A stretch of DNA of 64,000 bases from Salegentibacter_A chungangensis (GCF_042678405.1 NZ_JBHTLI010000001.1:558001-622000); one strand, 5' to 3'; shown: positions 16,745 to 24,684, numbered from the stretch's first letter. Made by a program: numbers and translations. Notes: a model not told the origin generated them from the letters alone.

Positions 16745-16776
16745 AGGGTTGCCATTTATGGCGACCCTTTTTTTTG
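16745..16776 (+). terminator. Intrinsic terminator of the superoxide dismutase gene
   Basis: AGGGTTGCCA and TGGCGACCCT form a 10-bp stem around a TTTA loop, followed by nine T. Confidence 0.9.
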
Positions 16777-16789
16777 GAGCAGAACCAAT

Positions 16790-16863
16790 AAAAAAAGGCG
16801 GATCATTGATCCACCTTTCTTTGCCCCAAATCTACCATGAACTTAACCTACTTATGTTATGGT
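16790..16863 (-). ncRNA. Tandem small RNA, copy 1 (74 nt predicted)
   Basis: First (promoter-distal on the minus strand) of four copies of a small-RNA gene between the superoxide dismutase gene and purF. Predicted 5' end is the A of ACCATAAC at 16863, five bases after the -7 box TACTTTAG (16875-16868). Hairpin 1 pairs CCAT-AAC-A-TAA with TTA-A-GTT-C-ATGG around a GTAGG loop (one A.A mismatch, one bulged C). The linker contains TTTGGGGCAAA. The RNA ends in a terminator, GGTGGATC/GATCCGCC with a T run (16796-16790). It is probably a trans-acting regulatory RNA; a match to a known clade family such as Flavo-1 has not been tested. Confidence 0.75.
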
Positions 16864-16867
16864 CTTT

Positions 16868-16912
16868 CTAAAGTACATAATTGAATTTAACCGGAAGTAA
16901 CTTTTAGATGAA
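16868..16912 (-). promoter_or_regulatory. Promoter and conserved upstream element of small-RNA copy 1
   Basis: The -7 box is TACTTTAG (16875-16868). An upstream element TTCATCTAA (16912-16904) lies at about -49 to -41. The -33 position (ACTT) is poor, so an activator bound at the upstream element may compensate; that is inference. Confidence 0.55.
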
Positions 16913-17024
16913 CGGTAATTATACTTGTTAAAACGCACTATTTCAAACGATTATGCGTTTTGGTTGTGAGAGGTTTGCTATGCAAACTAATTTATTATAA
17001 ATCCTTTAGATAAATTCTCACAAT

Positions 17025-17099
17025 AAAAAAAGGCAGATCGTTAGATCCACCTTTTTTTGCCCCAAATCTACCATGAACTTAACCTACTTATGTTATGGT
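17025..17099 (-). ncRNA. Tandem small RNA, copy 2 (75 nt predicted)
   Basis: Second copy, identical to copy 1 through hairpin 1 and the TTTGGGGCAAA linker. The terminator is altered but still paired: GGTGGATC against GATCTGCC with a TAAC loop, so C-G has become U-G. The -7 box is TACTTTAG (17111-17104), giving the same predicted first base A at 17099. It lies 235 bases from copy 1. The -33 region (CATT) is not canonical here. Confidence 0.75.
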
Positions 17100-17103
17100 T
17101 CTT

Positions 17104-17148
17104 CTAAAGTACATAAATGAATTTAACCTGAATGATCTTTTAGATGAA
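17104..17148 (-). promoter_or_regulatory. Promoter and conserved upstream element of small-RNA copy 2
   Basis: The -7 box is TACTTTAG (17111-17104). TTCATCTAA (17148-17140) is at exactly the same distance as in copy 1, within otherwise diverging sequence. Confidence 0.55.
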
Positions 17149-17258
17149 CGGCAGATATAATTGTTAAAAGTTTGTATTTCAGGGGTGTGTGGGTTTTTAA
17201 ATGTGAGGTATTTATTATGAATCCGGGTATTGTTGGAGGGATGCTTAATTTCCTGAAT

Positions 17259-17332
17259 AAAAAAAGGCGGATCATTGATCCACCTTTCTTTGCCCCAAAT
17301 CTACCATGAACTTAACCTACTTATGTTATGGT
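17259..17332 (-). ncRNA. Tandem small RNA, copy 3 (74 nt predicted)
   Basis: Third copy, with hairpin 1, linker and terminator identical to copy 1. Its promoter matches consensus better: TTTG (17367-17364), 19 bases, TACATTAG (17344-17337). The predicted start is again the A of ACCATAAC, at 17332. It lies 234 bases from copy 2. Confidence 0.75.
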
Positions 17333-17336
17333 CATA

Positions 17337-17381
17337 CTAATGTAAATAAAAGCTTTTTTGTTCCAAAGAATATTAGATGAA
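17337..17381 (-). promoter_or_regulatory. Promoter and conserved upstream element of small-RNA copy 3
   Basis: TTTG-N19-TACATTAG (17367-17337), with TTCATCTAA at 17381-17373, the same spacing as the other copies. Confidence 0.65.
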
Positions 17382-17477
17382 TCGCCTGTAAATCAGTTAA
17401 ATGAACCTTTGCAGAGGGTGGGTGTAGGAATTGTAATATAGAAGATGTGTTTCAAGGAATTATTTCGTGCGAAGCAT

Positions 17478-17552
17478 AAAAAAAGGCGGATTCTTGATCC
17501 ACCTTTTTTTGCCCCAAATCTACCATGAACTTAACCTACTTATGTTATGGCA
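17478..17552 (-). ncRNA. Tandem small RNA, copy 4 (75 nt predicted)
   Basis: Fourth copy, nearest to purF. Hairpin 1 and the linker are invariant; the terminator has a changed loop (GGTGGAT-CAAGA-ATCCGCC) but keeps its stem. Promoter: TTTG (17587-17584), 19 bases, TACTTTAG (17564-17557). The predicted 5' end at 17552 is TGCCATAAC rather than ACCATAAC. It lies 219 bases from copy 3, and its promoter lies about 50 bases downstream of the purF stop codon. Confidence 0.75.
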
Positions 17553-17556
17553 TATG

Positions 17557-17601
17557 CTAAAGTACTCAATACTTGTGTGTGCTCAAATACTTTTAGATAA
17601 A
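17557..17601 (-). promoter_or_regulatory. Promoter and conserved upstream element of small-RNA copy 4
   Basis: TTTG-N19-TACTTTAG (17587-17557), with TTTATCTAA at 17601-17593, one mismatch from the other three elements and at the same spacing. Confidence 0.65.
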
Positions 17602-17634
17602 CTGCTTAAATATTAGATTAAGTGCATAAATAAT

Positions 17635-19533
17635 CTAGTAAGCTCTGTCTGTGTTGCCTTCATAGAAGTTAATGAAAGCCCGGTTTACGACTCGATTCCC
17701 TCCAAATGTTGGGTAATCTCCTGTAAAATACCAGTCCCCTAAATTTTTCGGACAGGCCTTATGTAGGTTATCTACCGTTTGATAAATCACCTTCACTTTC
17801 GCATTTACACTTGGCTCACTTATAAGTTCAGAGATCTTGTCTGAGAGTTGTTCATCAGTAAAGGGTTCATAGATCTCTTTTACGAAATTTTGAACTTCCT
17901 GATCGTCAAGATCTACCTGCAGTTTACATTTCTCATATACTTTCTCCACGATATCATAAGAATCTGATTCTTTCAACAGCTCAAGTGCTGCTCTAAATGC
18001 TACCAGGTCTTCCAGGCGAGCCATATCTATCCCGTAACAGTCAGGATAACGAATTTGCGGAGCTGAGGATACCACAACAATTTGCTTGGGATTTAGGCGG
18101 TCCATCATTTTTATGATACTCTTTTTAAGAGTAGTCCCCCTTACAATACTGTCATCTATAATAACCAGGTTATCTTCGGGCCTTACCACACCGTAGGTAA
18201 CGTCATAAACGTGAGCCACCAGGTCATCCCGGCTGCTGTCTTCAGTAATAAAGGTTCTTAATTTAACATCTTTTATGGCGATCTTTTCGGTACGCAGGCG
18301 ATGTGCTAAAATTTCCTGAAGCCTTTCATCTGTAAGGGTCTCTTTTTCCTGGAGGATGGCTTCATTCTTCTGCCTGTTCAGTTCGTCCTGAGCGGCTTCA
18401 ACCATCCCGTAAAAGGAGGTTTCAGCGGTATTCGGAATAAAGGAAAAGACCGTATTAATGGTGTCGTGCTGGATAGACTTCAATACATCTGGCATCAAGA
18501 GTCTTCCAAGCATCTTACGTTCCTTATATATTTCGGCATCACTTCCGCGGGAAAAATAGATGCGTTCAAAAGAACAGGCCTTTCTTTCTATTGGTTCAAT
18601 GATTTCCTTAATGGAAACATCGCCGCTCTTTTTTGTAATGATCGCGTGACCCGGATCAAGCTCCTTTACATCGTCAAAATCTACATTGAAAACGGTCTGA
18701 ATTACCGGTCTTTCTGAAGCAACTACCACAACTTCATCATCCTTATAGTAATATGCGGGGCGAATTCCTGCAGGGTCCCTAAGTACGAAGGAGTCTCCGT
18801 GGCCCAAAAGTCCTGCCATCGCATATCCCCCATCCCAGTTTTTGGAGGATTTTCTAAGAATCTTCGCAACGTTGAGTTTCTCTGCTATAATCGGGGAAGC
18901 TTCAACCTTGGAATAGCCTTCCTTTTTTAATTTCTTATAAAGTTTCTGTACTTCAGAATCCAGAAAATGCCCTATTTTCTCCATTACGGTAACCGTATCG
19001 GCTCTTTCCTTTGGATGCTGCCCAAGTTCTACCAGGTTGTTGAATAGCTGATTTACATTGGTCATATTGAAGTTCCCTGCAACGATCAGGTTACGGTGCA
19101 TCCAGTTGTTCTGTCTCAGGAAAGGGTGAACACTCTCGATACTGTTCTTTCCAAAGGTTCCGTAGCGAACGTGCCCTAAGAAAACCTCTCCCAGGTATGG
19201 AAGGTTCTTCTTTTGCATAGCAACATCTTCAGAATATTCAGGGTTGGCCTTCATTTCTTCATTGATCCTGCTATTGATCTGATCGAAAATATCCTGAATT
19301 GGTTGCGCCTGGTTAGAACGCACCCGACTTATATAACGATCTCCCGGAGCGGTATTGAGTTTGATGCTGGCAAAACCGGCGCCATCCTGACCTCGGTTAT
19401 GCTGTTTTTCCATCATCAAATACATCTTGTTAACTCCGTAAAAAGCACTTCCGTATTTCTCTTTGTAGTATTCCAGGGGTTTTAGAAGGCGAATATGTGC
19501 AATTCCGCATTCGTGTTTTAAGGCATCACTCAT
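17635..19533 (-). CDS. purF: Amidophosphoribosyltransferase, long Bacteroidota form
   Basis: The 632-residue enzyme transfers ammonia from glutamine to PRPP, the first step of purine synthesis. The class II amidotransferase nucleophile Cys follows a short propeptide in MSDALKHECGIA; the glutaminase domain carries GHVRYGTFG (about residue 120). The phosphoribosyltransferase part has LVIIDDSIVRGTTLKKSI (about residue 457), the PRPP-binding motif. Canonical PurF is 470-505 residues, so this protein has extra sequence, mainly inserts such as the stretch around 165-215 and the long C-terminal tail. It is followed by the small-RNA array. purN lies nearby in the same direction, separated by a kinase gene and rnhA. 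Confidence 0.93.
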   Translation of the reverse strand: MSDALKHECGIAHIRLLKPLEYYKEKYGSAFYGVNKMYLMMEKQHNRGQDGAGFASIKLNTAPGDRYISRVRSNQAQPIQDIFDQINSRINEEMKANPEYSEDVAMQKKNLPYLGEVFLGHVRYGTFGKNSIESVHPFLRQNNWMHRNLIVAGNFNMTNVNQLFNNLVELGQHPKERADTVTVMEKIGHFLDSEVQKLYKKLKKEGYSKVEASPIIAEKLNVAKILRKSSKNWDGGYAMAGLLGHGDSFVLRDPAGIRPAYYYKDDEVVVVASERPVIQTVFNVDFDDVKELDPGHAIITKKSGDVSIKEIIEPIERKACSFERIYFSRGSDAEIYKERKMLGRLLMPDVLKSIQHDTINTVFSFIPNTAETSFYGMVEAAQDELNRQKNEAILQEKETLTDERLQEILAHRLRTEKIAIKDVKLRTFITEDSSRDDLVAHVYDVTYGVVRPEDNLVIIDDSIVRGTTLKKSIIKMMDRLNPKQIVVVSSAPQIRYPDCYGIDMARLEDLVAFRAALELLKESDSYDIVEKVYEKCKLQVDLDDQEVQNFVKEIYEPFTDEQLSDKISELISEPSVNAKVKVIYQTVDNLHKACPKNLGDWYFTGDYPTFGGNRVVNRAFINFYEGNTDRAY

Positions 19534-19580
19534 AATATTGCAGTTCCTTTTTGAAGGATTAAAAGTTTTATATTGGTCAC

Positions 19581-19606
19581 AAAAAAAGCCCTGAAATTAC
19601 AGGGCG
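19581..19606 (-). terminator. Intrinsic terminator of the PfkB-type kinase gene
   Basis: GCCCTG and CAGGGC form the stem with a TAATTT loop on the minus strand, followed by seven T. It separates the kinase from purF, so purF needs its own promoter downstream of it. Confidence 0.8.
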
Positions 19607-19611
19607 TTATA

Positions 19612-20535
19612 TTATGCTAATTCTATTTCGAACTGAGTGAGTTTTCTAAACTCGTGCAAACGATTCTGAACTTCCTCTTTAGACAGTTCCTGCATTCGCT
19701 CTGTTCCGAATTTTTCTACACAGAACGAAGCCAGATTGGAGCCATATATTATGGCATTTTTCATATTCTCGAAAGAGATGTCTTCGGTCTTGGCCAGGTA
19801 ACCGGTAAAGCCCCCGGCAAAAGTATCGCCTGCTCCTGTCGGGTCAAAGACTTCTTCCAGCGGAAGGGCGGGTGCAAAGAAAATTTGTTCCTGGTGGAAT
19901 AAAAGAGCTCCGTGCTCTCCTTTTTTGATCACCACGTATTTTGGTCCCATCTCCTCGATCTTTCTCGCGGCCTTAACAAGAGAGTGTTCTCCCGAAAGCT
20001 GACGAGCTTCTTCATCGTTAATGGTGATCACATCTACCTTTTTGATAACCTTTAAAAGATCGTTTAAGGTATTGTCCATCCAGAAGTTCATCGTGTCCAG
20101 TACAACCAGTTTAGGGTCATTTACCTGCTCCAGTACGCTAAGCTGTACCAGCGGGTGAAGGTTACCGAGCATCACAATGCCGGCGTCTTTATATTGGTTC
20201 GGAACAACCGGATTGAAATCGGCCAGCACATTTAACTGTGTGTCCAGTGTATCACGGGTGTTCAGGTCGTTATGGTATTTTCCGCTCCAGAAGAAGGTCT
20301 TTCCTCCCTTTACAACTTCGATACCTTCTATATTTATATTGCTTTTTGTGAGCAGGTTTAAGTAGTCCTGAGGGAAATCATCTCCCACAACCGAAACCAC
20401 TGCTCCGTCTACATCAAACTGCGCTGCTGAAAGCCCGATATAGGTGCCGGCTCCTCCAAGAATTTTATCTGTTTTTCCAAATGGTGTTTCAATAGCATCA
20501 AAGGCTACCGTACCTACAATCAATAATTTACTCAT
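19612..20535 (-). CDS. PfkB family carbohydrate/nucleoside kinase
   Basis: The 307-residue protein is a ribokinase-family kinase. The N-terminal GGAGTYIGLSAAQF block and the C-terminal catalytic block DPTGAGDTFAGGF, with the Asp base, are both clear. It uses ATP to phosphorylate a sugar or nucleoside; its place among purine genes (purF, purN) suggests a nucleoside substrate, but that is inference. I start it at the ATG giving MSKLLIVGTVAFDAIETPFG. The longer frame adds eight residues, but a perfect -7 box lies at 20564-20557, which would put that upstream ATG before the transcription start. Confidence 0.85.
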   Translation of the reverse strand: MSKLLIVGTVAFDAIETPFGKTDKILGGAGTYIGLSAAQFDVDGAVVSVVGDDFPQDYLNLLTKSNINIEGIEVVKGGKTFFWSGKYHNDLNTRDTLDTQLNVLADFNPVVPNQYKDAGIVMLGNLHPLVQLSVLEQVNDPKLVVLDTMNFWMDNTLNDLLKVIKKVDVITINDEEARQLSGEHSLVKAARKIEEMGPKYVVIKKGEHGALLFHQEQIFFAPALPLEEVFDPTGAGDTFAGGFTGYLAKTEDISFENMKNAIIYGSNLASFCVEKFGTERMQELSKEEVQNRLHEFRKLTQFEIELA

Positions 20536-20556
20536 AACCAGGTTTAAAATCTGCTG

Positions 20557-20587
20557 CAAATATACAGTTTGTTTTTCAAGAGATAAA
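20557..20587 (-). promoter_or_regulatory. Promoter of the PfkB-type kinase gene
   Basis: On the minus strand TTTA (20587-20584), 19 bases, then TATATTTG (20564-20557). It supports the ATG at 20535 as the start. Confidence 0.65.
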
Positions 20588-20618
20588 CCTTAAGCGGGAA
20601 TTACATGAGCTGCGGGGA

Positions 20619-21086
20619 TTATTTTTCCTGAAAGCCTTTATCTGTTAACAGTTTTTTGCCTTTCGAGGCTTCTACCGCCAGTTGGTCGCAGCGCTCATTT
20701 TGAGGGTGGTCATTGTGCCCGCGTATCCATTTGAATTTCACCTTGTGTTTTCGGTATTCTTCCAAAAAGGCGATCCATAGATCGGTGTTTTTACGATCCT
20801 TGAAGCCTTTTTTCTCCCAGCCAAAAACCCAGCCTTTCTCAACGGCATCGGCTACATATTTGGAGTCGGTGAATACGGTGGCAATGGTTTCAGGGTTTTT
20901 AAGTTTTCTGAGAGCCTCAATAACGGCAAGGAGTTCCATTCTATTATTTGTGGTGTGCTTAAAACCCATTGAGAATTCCTTTTTATAAGGTTTCCCCACC
21001 CATTCCATTACTATCCCGTAACCTCCTGGGCCCGGATTTCCCCTTGCAGCACCATCGGTATAAATATGTACCTGCGGTTTATGCAC
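20619..21086 (-). CDS. rnhA: Ribonuclease HI
   Basis: The 155-residue protein degrades the RNA strand of RNA-DNA hybrids. The four acidic active-site residues are visible in IYTDGAARGNPGPGGYG, NRMELLAVIEAL, VFTDSKYV and NERCDQLA, and the length equals that of E. coli RNase HI. Its start overlaps the end of purN by eight bases, so the pair is cotranscribed and probably translationally coupled. Confidence 0.95.
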   Translation of the reverse strand: MHKPQVHIYTDGAARGNPGPGGYGIVMEWVGKPYKKEFSMGFKHTTNNRMELLAVIEALRKLKNPETIATVFTDSKYVADAVEKGWVFGWEKKGFKDRKNTDLWIAFLEEYRKHKVKFKWIRGHNDHPQNERCDQLAVEASKGKKLLTDKGFQEK

Positions 21087-21684
21087 TTTGGGTATCGTTT
21101 ATCAATAGTTTTTCAATTACTTCAGGAAAATGCTTGTGCTCCAGCTTATGTATTTTCTGAGCCAGGGAATCTGGAGTATCATTTGGATCTACCTTAACGG
21201 TGGTCTGGAATATGATCTGGCCTTCATCATACTTTTCATTTACATAATGAACGGTAATACCGCTTTCATCCTCTTTATTGGTGATCACGGCTTCATGTAC
21301 CTTCGGGCCGTACATTCCTTTACCTCCGTAATTTGGGAGTAAGGCAGGGTGAATGTTGATCACTTTATTGCTGAACTCTTCCAGCATATACTCGGGGAAG
21401 ATCCATAGAAAACCGGCCAAAACGATAAGATCTGGGTTGATATCCTTTAAAACATGGTAAACTTCGCGAGTGTGATATAAGGCATCCCTGTCAAAATAGA
21501 GGGCTTTCACATTTAGGTCGTGAGCTTTCTTGAGCACTTTTGCGGTTCTGCGGTTGGATAAAACCGCTACAACCTGTATATTCGGAGTGTTTTGAAAATA
21601 TTTAATGATATTTTCGGCATTCGTGCCGGTGCCCGAAGCAAAAATCACAATTTTTTTTTGGTGCTTATGTGGGTAAGTGCTCAA
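21079..21684 (-). CDS. purN: Phosphoribosylglycinamide formyltransferase
   Basis: The 201-residue enzyme transfers a formyl group from 10-formyl-tetrahydrofolate to glycinamide ribonucleotide in purine synthesis. The phosphate-binding loop ASGTGTNAENI is near residue 16, the catalytic NIHPALLPNYGGKGMYG block is near residue 110, and the Asp in NEKYDEGQIIF is near residue 148. It is divergent from acpP, with which it shares a 147-base gap, and it leads the purN-rnhA unit. Confidence 0.95.
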   Translation of the reverse strand: MSTYPHKHQKKIVIFASGTGTNAENIIKYFQNTPNIQVVAVLSNRRTAKVLKKAHDLNVKALYFDRDALYHTREVYHVLKDINPDLIVLAGFLWIFPEYMLEEFSNKVINIHPALLPNYGGKGMYGPKVHEAVITNKEDESGITVHYVNEKYDEGQIIFQTTVKVDPNDTPDSLAQKIHKLEHKHFPEVIEKLLINDTQSA

Positions 21685-21794
21685 AATTAGCGTTTTAACA
21701 ATTATTAGTGGGTAAAATTAACCCCTTTCAACGAATTTTGTGTAAATTCCCGTCACATTTTTAAAGTAAAAATCGGTTTTAAAATAAAGTTTTT

Positions 21795-21802
21795 TATTTT
21801 TG
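21795..21802 (+). promoter_or_regulatory. -7 box of the acpP operon
   Basis: TATTTTTG matches the -7 consensus fully, 29 bases before the acpP ATG. No good -33 box stands at 19 bases; TTTT at 21777-21780 is too close. Confidence 0.5.
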
Positions 21803-21831
21803 CCACCTAATCAAAATTAAAATAAAATATT

Positions 21832-22068
21832 ATGTCAGACATTGCATCAAGAGTAAAAGCGATTATCGTTGACAAATTAGGTGTTGACGAGAACGAAGTT
21901 GTAAACGAAGCAAGCTTCACCAACGACTTGGGTGCTGATTCATTGGACACTGTAGAATTGATCATGGAATTCGAAAAAGAATTCGATATCCAGATTCCGG
22001 ATGACCAAGCTGAGAACATTGCGACCGTAGGTCAGGCAATTTCTTATATCGAGGACGCAAAAAAATAA
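21832..22068 (+). CDS. acpP: Acyl carrier protein
   Basis: The 78-residue acidic protein carries growing fatty acids on a phosphopantetheine arm. The attachment Ser is in GADSLDTVELIMEFE, followed by the acidic recognition helix. It is 16 bases upstream of fabF and is the first gene of the acpP-fabF-rnc unit, the classical bacterial order. Confidence 0.98.
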   Translation: MSDIASRVKAIIVDKLGVDENEVVNEASFTNDLGADSLDTVELIMEFEKEFDIQIPDDQAENIATVGQAISYIEDAKK

Positions 22069-22084
22069 ACAGAAAAAAGACCAT

Positions 22085-23338
22085 ATGGAGTTAAAGCGAG
22101 TTGTAGTAACGGGTCTGGGTGCCCTTACCCCAATTGGTAACAATATTGAAGAATATTGGGATGGATTGGTGAATGGAAAAAGTGGTAGTGCACCTATCAC
22201 TTATTTTGATACCGAGAAATTCAAAACTAAATTCGCTTGTGAACTCAAAAACTTTAACGCTCTTGATTTCTTTGACAGAAAAGAAGTTAGAAGGCTGGAC
22301 AGGTTTGCGCAGTACGCCATTGTTTCATCAGATGAAGCGATAAAGGACTCCGGGATCGATCTAGACACTGTAGACAAATACAGGGTAGGGGTGATCTGGG
22401 GAGCCGGAATTGGCGGACTCGAAACTTTCCAGGACGAAGTTACTAGTTTTGCTCAGGGAGACGGAACGCCACGTTTCAATCCATTCTTTATTCCTAAGAT
22501 GATTGCAGATATTGCCCCGGGTAATATCTCGATTCGTCACGGGTTTATGGGAGCCAATTACACCACGGTTTCAGCCTGTGCCTCAGCAGCGAATGCAATG
22601 ATAGACGCGCTTAACAATATAAGGTTAGGATACAGTGATATTATTGTTTCGGGAGGTTCTGAAGCGGCGGTTACCCAGGCAGGAATGGGAGGTTTTAATG
22701 CTATGCATGCCCTTTCTACTCGAAATGACAATCCTGAAACTGCATCAAGACCTTTTGATGCAACAAGAGACGGTTTTGTTTTGGGTGAAGGCGGAGGAGC
22801 GCTCATTTTGGAAGAATATGAGCACGCCAAGGCCAGGGGTGCAAAGATATACGCCGAAGTGATCGGTGGTGGTTTATCTTCTGATGCTTACCATATGACA
22901 GCCCCACATCCTGAAGGAAACGGAGTGGTGGCCGTTATGGAAAACTGTTTAAGGAATGCAGGAATGAATCCTGAAGATGTTGATGCTATCAATACTCACG
23001 GTACCTCCACACCTCTTGGTGATGTTGCTGAATTAAAAGCAATAGGAAAGGTTTTTGGTGAGCATGCGAAAAACATTAATATCAATTCCACCAAATCAAT
23101 GACCGGTCACCTCTTAGGTGCTGCAGGTGCGATTGAGGCCATTTCCGCGATCTTGTCTATGAAGTACGGAATTGTTCCTCCTACCATCAATCACGAGCAT
23201 CCTGATGAGAACATCGATCCGGAATTGAACCTTACCTTGAACAAGGCACAAAAACGGGACGTTAATGTGGTAATGAGCAACACATTTGGTTTTGGAGGGC
23301 ATAATGCCTGTGTTTTATTTAAAAAGCTGGATGAGTAA
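22085..23338 (+). CDS. fabF: Beta-ketoacyl-ACP synthase II
   Basis: The 417-residue condensing enzyme elongates acyl-ACP with malonyl-ACP in fatty-acid synthesis. The catalytic Cys is in TVSACASAANAM (about residue 164), and the two histidines are in INTHGTSTPLGD (about residue 304) and KSMTGHLLGAAGA (about residue 341). The Cys-His-His set separates it from KASIII. It is the second gene of the acpP operon; rnc begins 11 bases later. Confidence 0.97.
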   Translation: MELKRVVVTGLGALTPIGNNIEEYWDGLVNGKSGSAPITYFDTEKFKTKFACELKNFNALDFFDRKEVRRLDRFAQYAIVSSDEAIKDSGIDLDTVDKYRVGVIWGAGIGGLETFQDEVTSFAQGDGTPRFNPFFIPKMIADIAPGNISIRHGFMGANYTTVSACASAANAMIDALNNIRLGYSDIIVSGGSEAAVTQAGMGGFNAMHALSTRNDNPETASRPFDATRDGFVLGEGGGALILEEYEHAKARGAKIYAEVIGGGLSSDAYHMTAPHPEGNGVVAVMENCLRNAGMNPEDVDAINTHGTSTPLGDVAELKAIGKVFGEHAKNININSTKSMTGHLLGAAGAIEAISAILSMKYGIVPPTINHEHPDENIDPELNLTLNKAQKRDVNVVMSNTFGFGGHNACVLFKKLDE

Positions 23339-23349
23339 CATATCGAACT

Positions 23350-24081
23350 ATGAGTGTTATTCGAAATATATTAAATTCCCGTCCTTCCAAAGGCGGGAAT
23401 TTTTTTAATACGCTCTACAAGATCCTCGGGTTTAAACCCAAAAACCTTTCGCATTATAAGAAAGCCTTTACGCACCGGTCCCTGAATAAAAAGGACGAAG
23501 AAGGCAATGCCATCAATTTCGAAAGAATGGAATTCCTGGGAGATGCTATGCTTAGCGCAGTAATTGCCTCTCACCTGTTCAAGGCCGTTCCGGGTGGGAA
23601 TGAAGGTTACCTTACCAAAATGCGCAGTAAGGTGGTGAGTCGTAAACACCTTAATGAACTCGGGAAAGACCTTAACCTTATTGCCCACGTTCAGACCAAT
23701 ATCCCTAAGGAACAGTTTGGGGTTAATATTCACGGAAATTTATTCGAGGCGCTTATAGGTGCCATTTACCTGGACCGCGGTTATAAATACTGCCGAAAAT
23801 TCATTTTCGACAGGGTTATAGACCCGTATGTGGATATTGAACAACTGGAAGGGAAAGTGATAAGTTATAAGAGTTTGCTTATAGAGTGGTGCCAGAAAGA
23901 AAAGAAAGAATTCAATTACGAGGTTTACGAGGATACCGGTAACGATGAGCTGAAACATTTTGCCGTCAAACTGCGAATTGATGATCGGGTTGTGGCAAAG
24001 GCCAGGGCAACTTCCAAGAAGAAGGCTGAAGAAAAAGCATCGAAAAGAGCCTACTATGCTCTTCAAAGCAAAATTGAATAA
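23350..24081 (+). CDS. rnc: Ribonuclease III
   Basis: The 243-residue protein cuts double-stranded RNA in rRNA and mRNA processing. The signature ERMEFLGDAMLSAVIASHLF (about residues 58-77) and the second acidic block NLFEALIGAIYLDRG (about residues 130-145) form the active site; a double-stranded-RNA-binding domain follows from about residue 175, ending KKKAEEKASKRAYYAL. It lies 11 bases after fabF, so it is part of the same operon. Confidence 0.96.
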   Translation: MSVIRNILNSRPSKGGNFFNTLYKILGFKPKNLSHYKKAFTHRSLNKKDEEGNAINFERMEFLGDAMLSAVIASHLFKAVPGGNEGYLTKMRSKVVSRKHLNELGKDLNLIAHVQTNIPKEQFGVNIHGNLFEALIGAIYLDRGYKYCRKFIFDRVIDPYVDIEQLEGKVISYKSLLIEWCQKEKKEFNYEVYEDTGNDELKHFAVKLRIDDRVVAKARATSKKKAEEKASKRAYYALQSKIE

Positions 24082-24195
24082 TCGTGAGATTATGCCGAAA
24101 ACTATAACGTTTTCGTAATTAATTATGAAATTTTAGGGCGATTTAGCCTCCTTTTTGTCATTCTTATTTTATCTTTAGCCTAAAGTAAAGAGGAT

Positions 24196-24684
24196 ATGCA
24201 GTCGCATAAAATGTTGTTGGATGAGGTAGAAGAAGATCATTTTAAATTAATTGCCGTTTACTGTGCCATAGAGGATTACAAAATGGCATTTCTACTCAAC
24301 AAACATTTACACCTGCAATTAAAACGGGAGCGCTACGACGTCGATTTTAATCATAAAACCGTCAGGGCCCGTTATGCCCTTTATACATTTAAAGACCCTA
24401 CCAACTACCGCACCTATCATCTGGTCGCTAATAAATTTAAAGGCCAGGCAAAAAGAGTAGCCAGTTCAGGGTCATTATTTGTGGAAGAAGAGGTGAGACC
24501 GCTTGAAGTTCATCTTATTCCTGAACAGAAGAAAGTCGATTTCTTTTTGAAGATAGAAGAAGATTTGGAAGAACAGCAACTCACCAGAATGGTAAATACC
24601 ATAAGTCAGATTCCGCAAGTAGTAGCTGTATATAATATTGATATAGAGCACCTAAAATCCAAACAAAATCTAATTTTTGAATAA
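24196..24684 (+). CDS. IPExxxVDY family protein
   Basis: The 162-residue protein belongs to a Bacteroidota family named for the motif IPExxxVDY, here IPEQKKVDFF (about residues 116-125), with Phe in place of Tyr. The function is unknown. It is acidic at the N-terminus, has no signal peptide and is likely cytoplasmic. The family typically lies between rnc and pyk, as here. The last base of its stop codon is the first base of the pyk ATG, so translation of the two is probably coupled. Confidence 0.85.
   Translation: MQSHKMLLDEVEEDHFKLIAVYCAIEDYKMAFLLNKHLHLQLKRERYDVDFNHKTVRARYALYTFKDPTNYRTYHLVANKFKGQAKRVASSGSLFVEEEVRPLEVHLIPEQKKVDFFLKIEEDLEEQQLTRMVNTISQIPQVVAVYNIDIEHLKSKQNLIFE

Noticed and set aside
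16790..17552. The four repeats as a CRISPR array.
   Set aside because: Repeat units are about 75 bases, spacings exceed 200 bases, there are terminators in each unit, and no cas genes are in the window.
16834..17562. Short plus-strand reading frames beginning MNLTYLCYG in each of the four repeats (15, 15, 24 and 11 residues).
   Set aside because: They are conserved only where the minus-strand RNA hairpin is conserved and diverge right after it; lengths and ends differ between copies.
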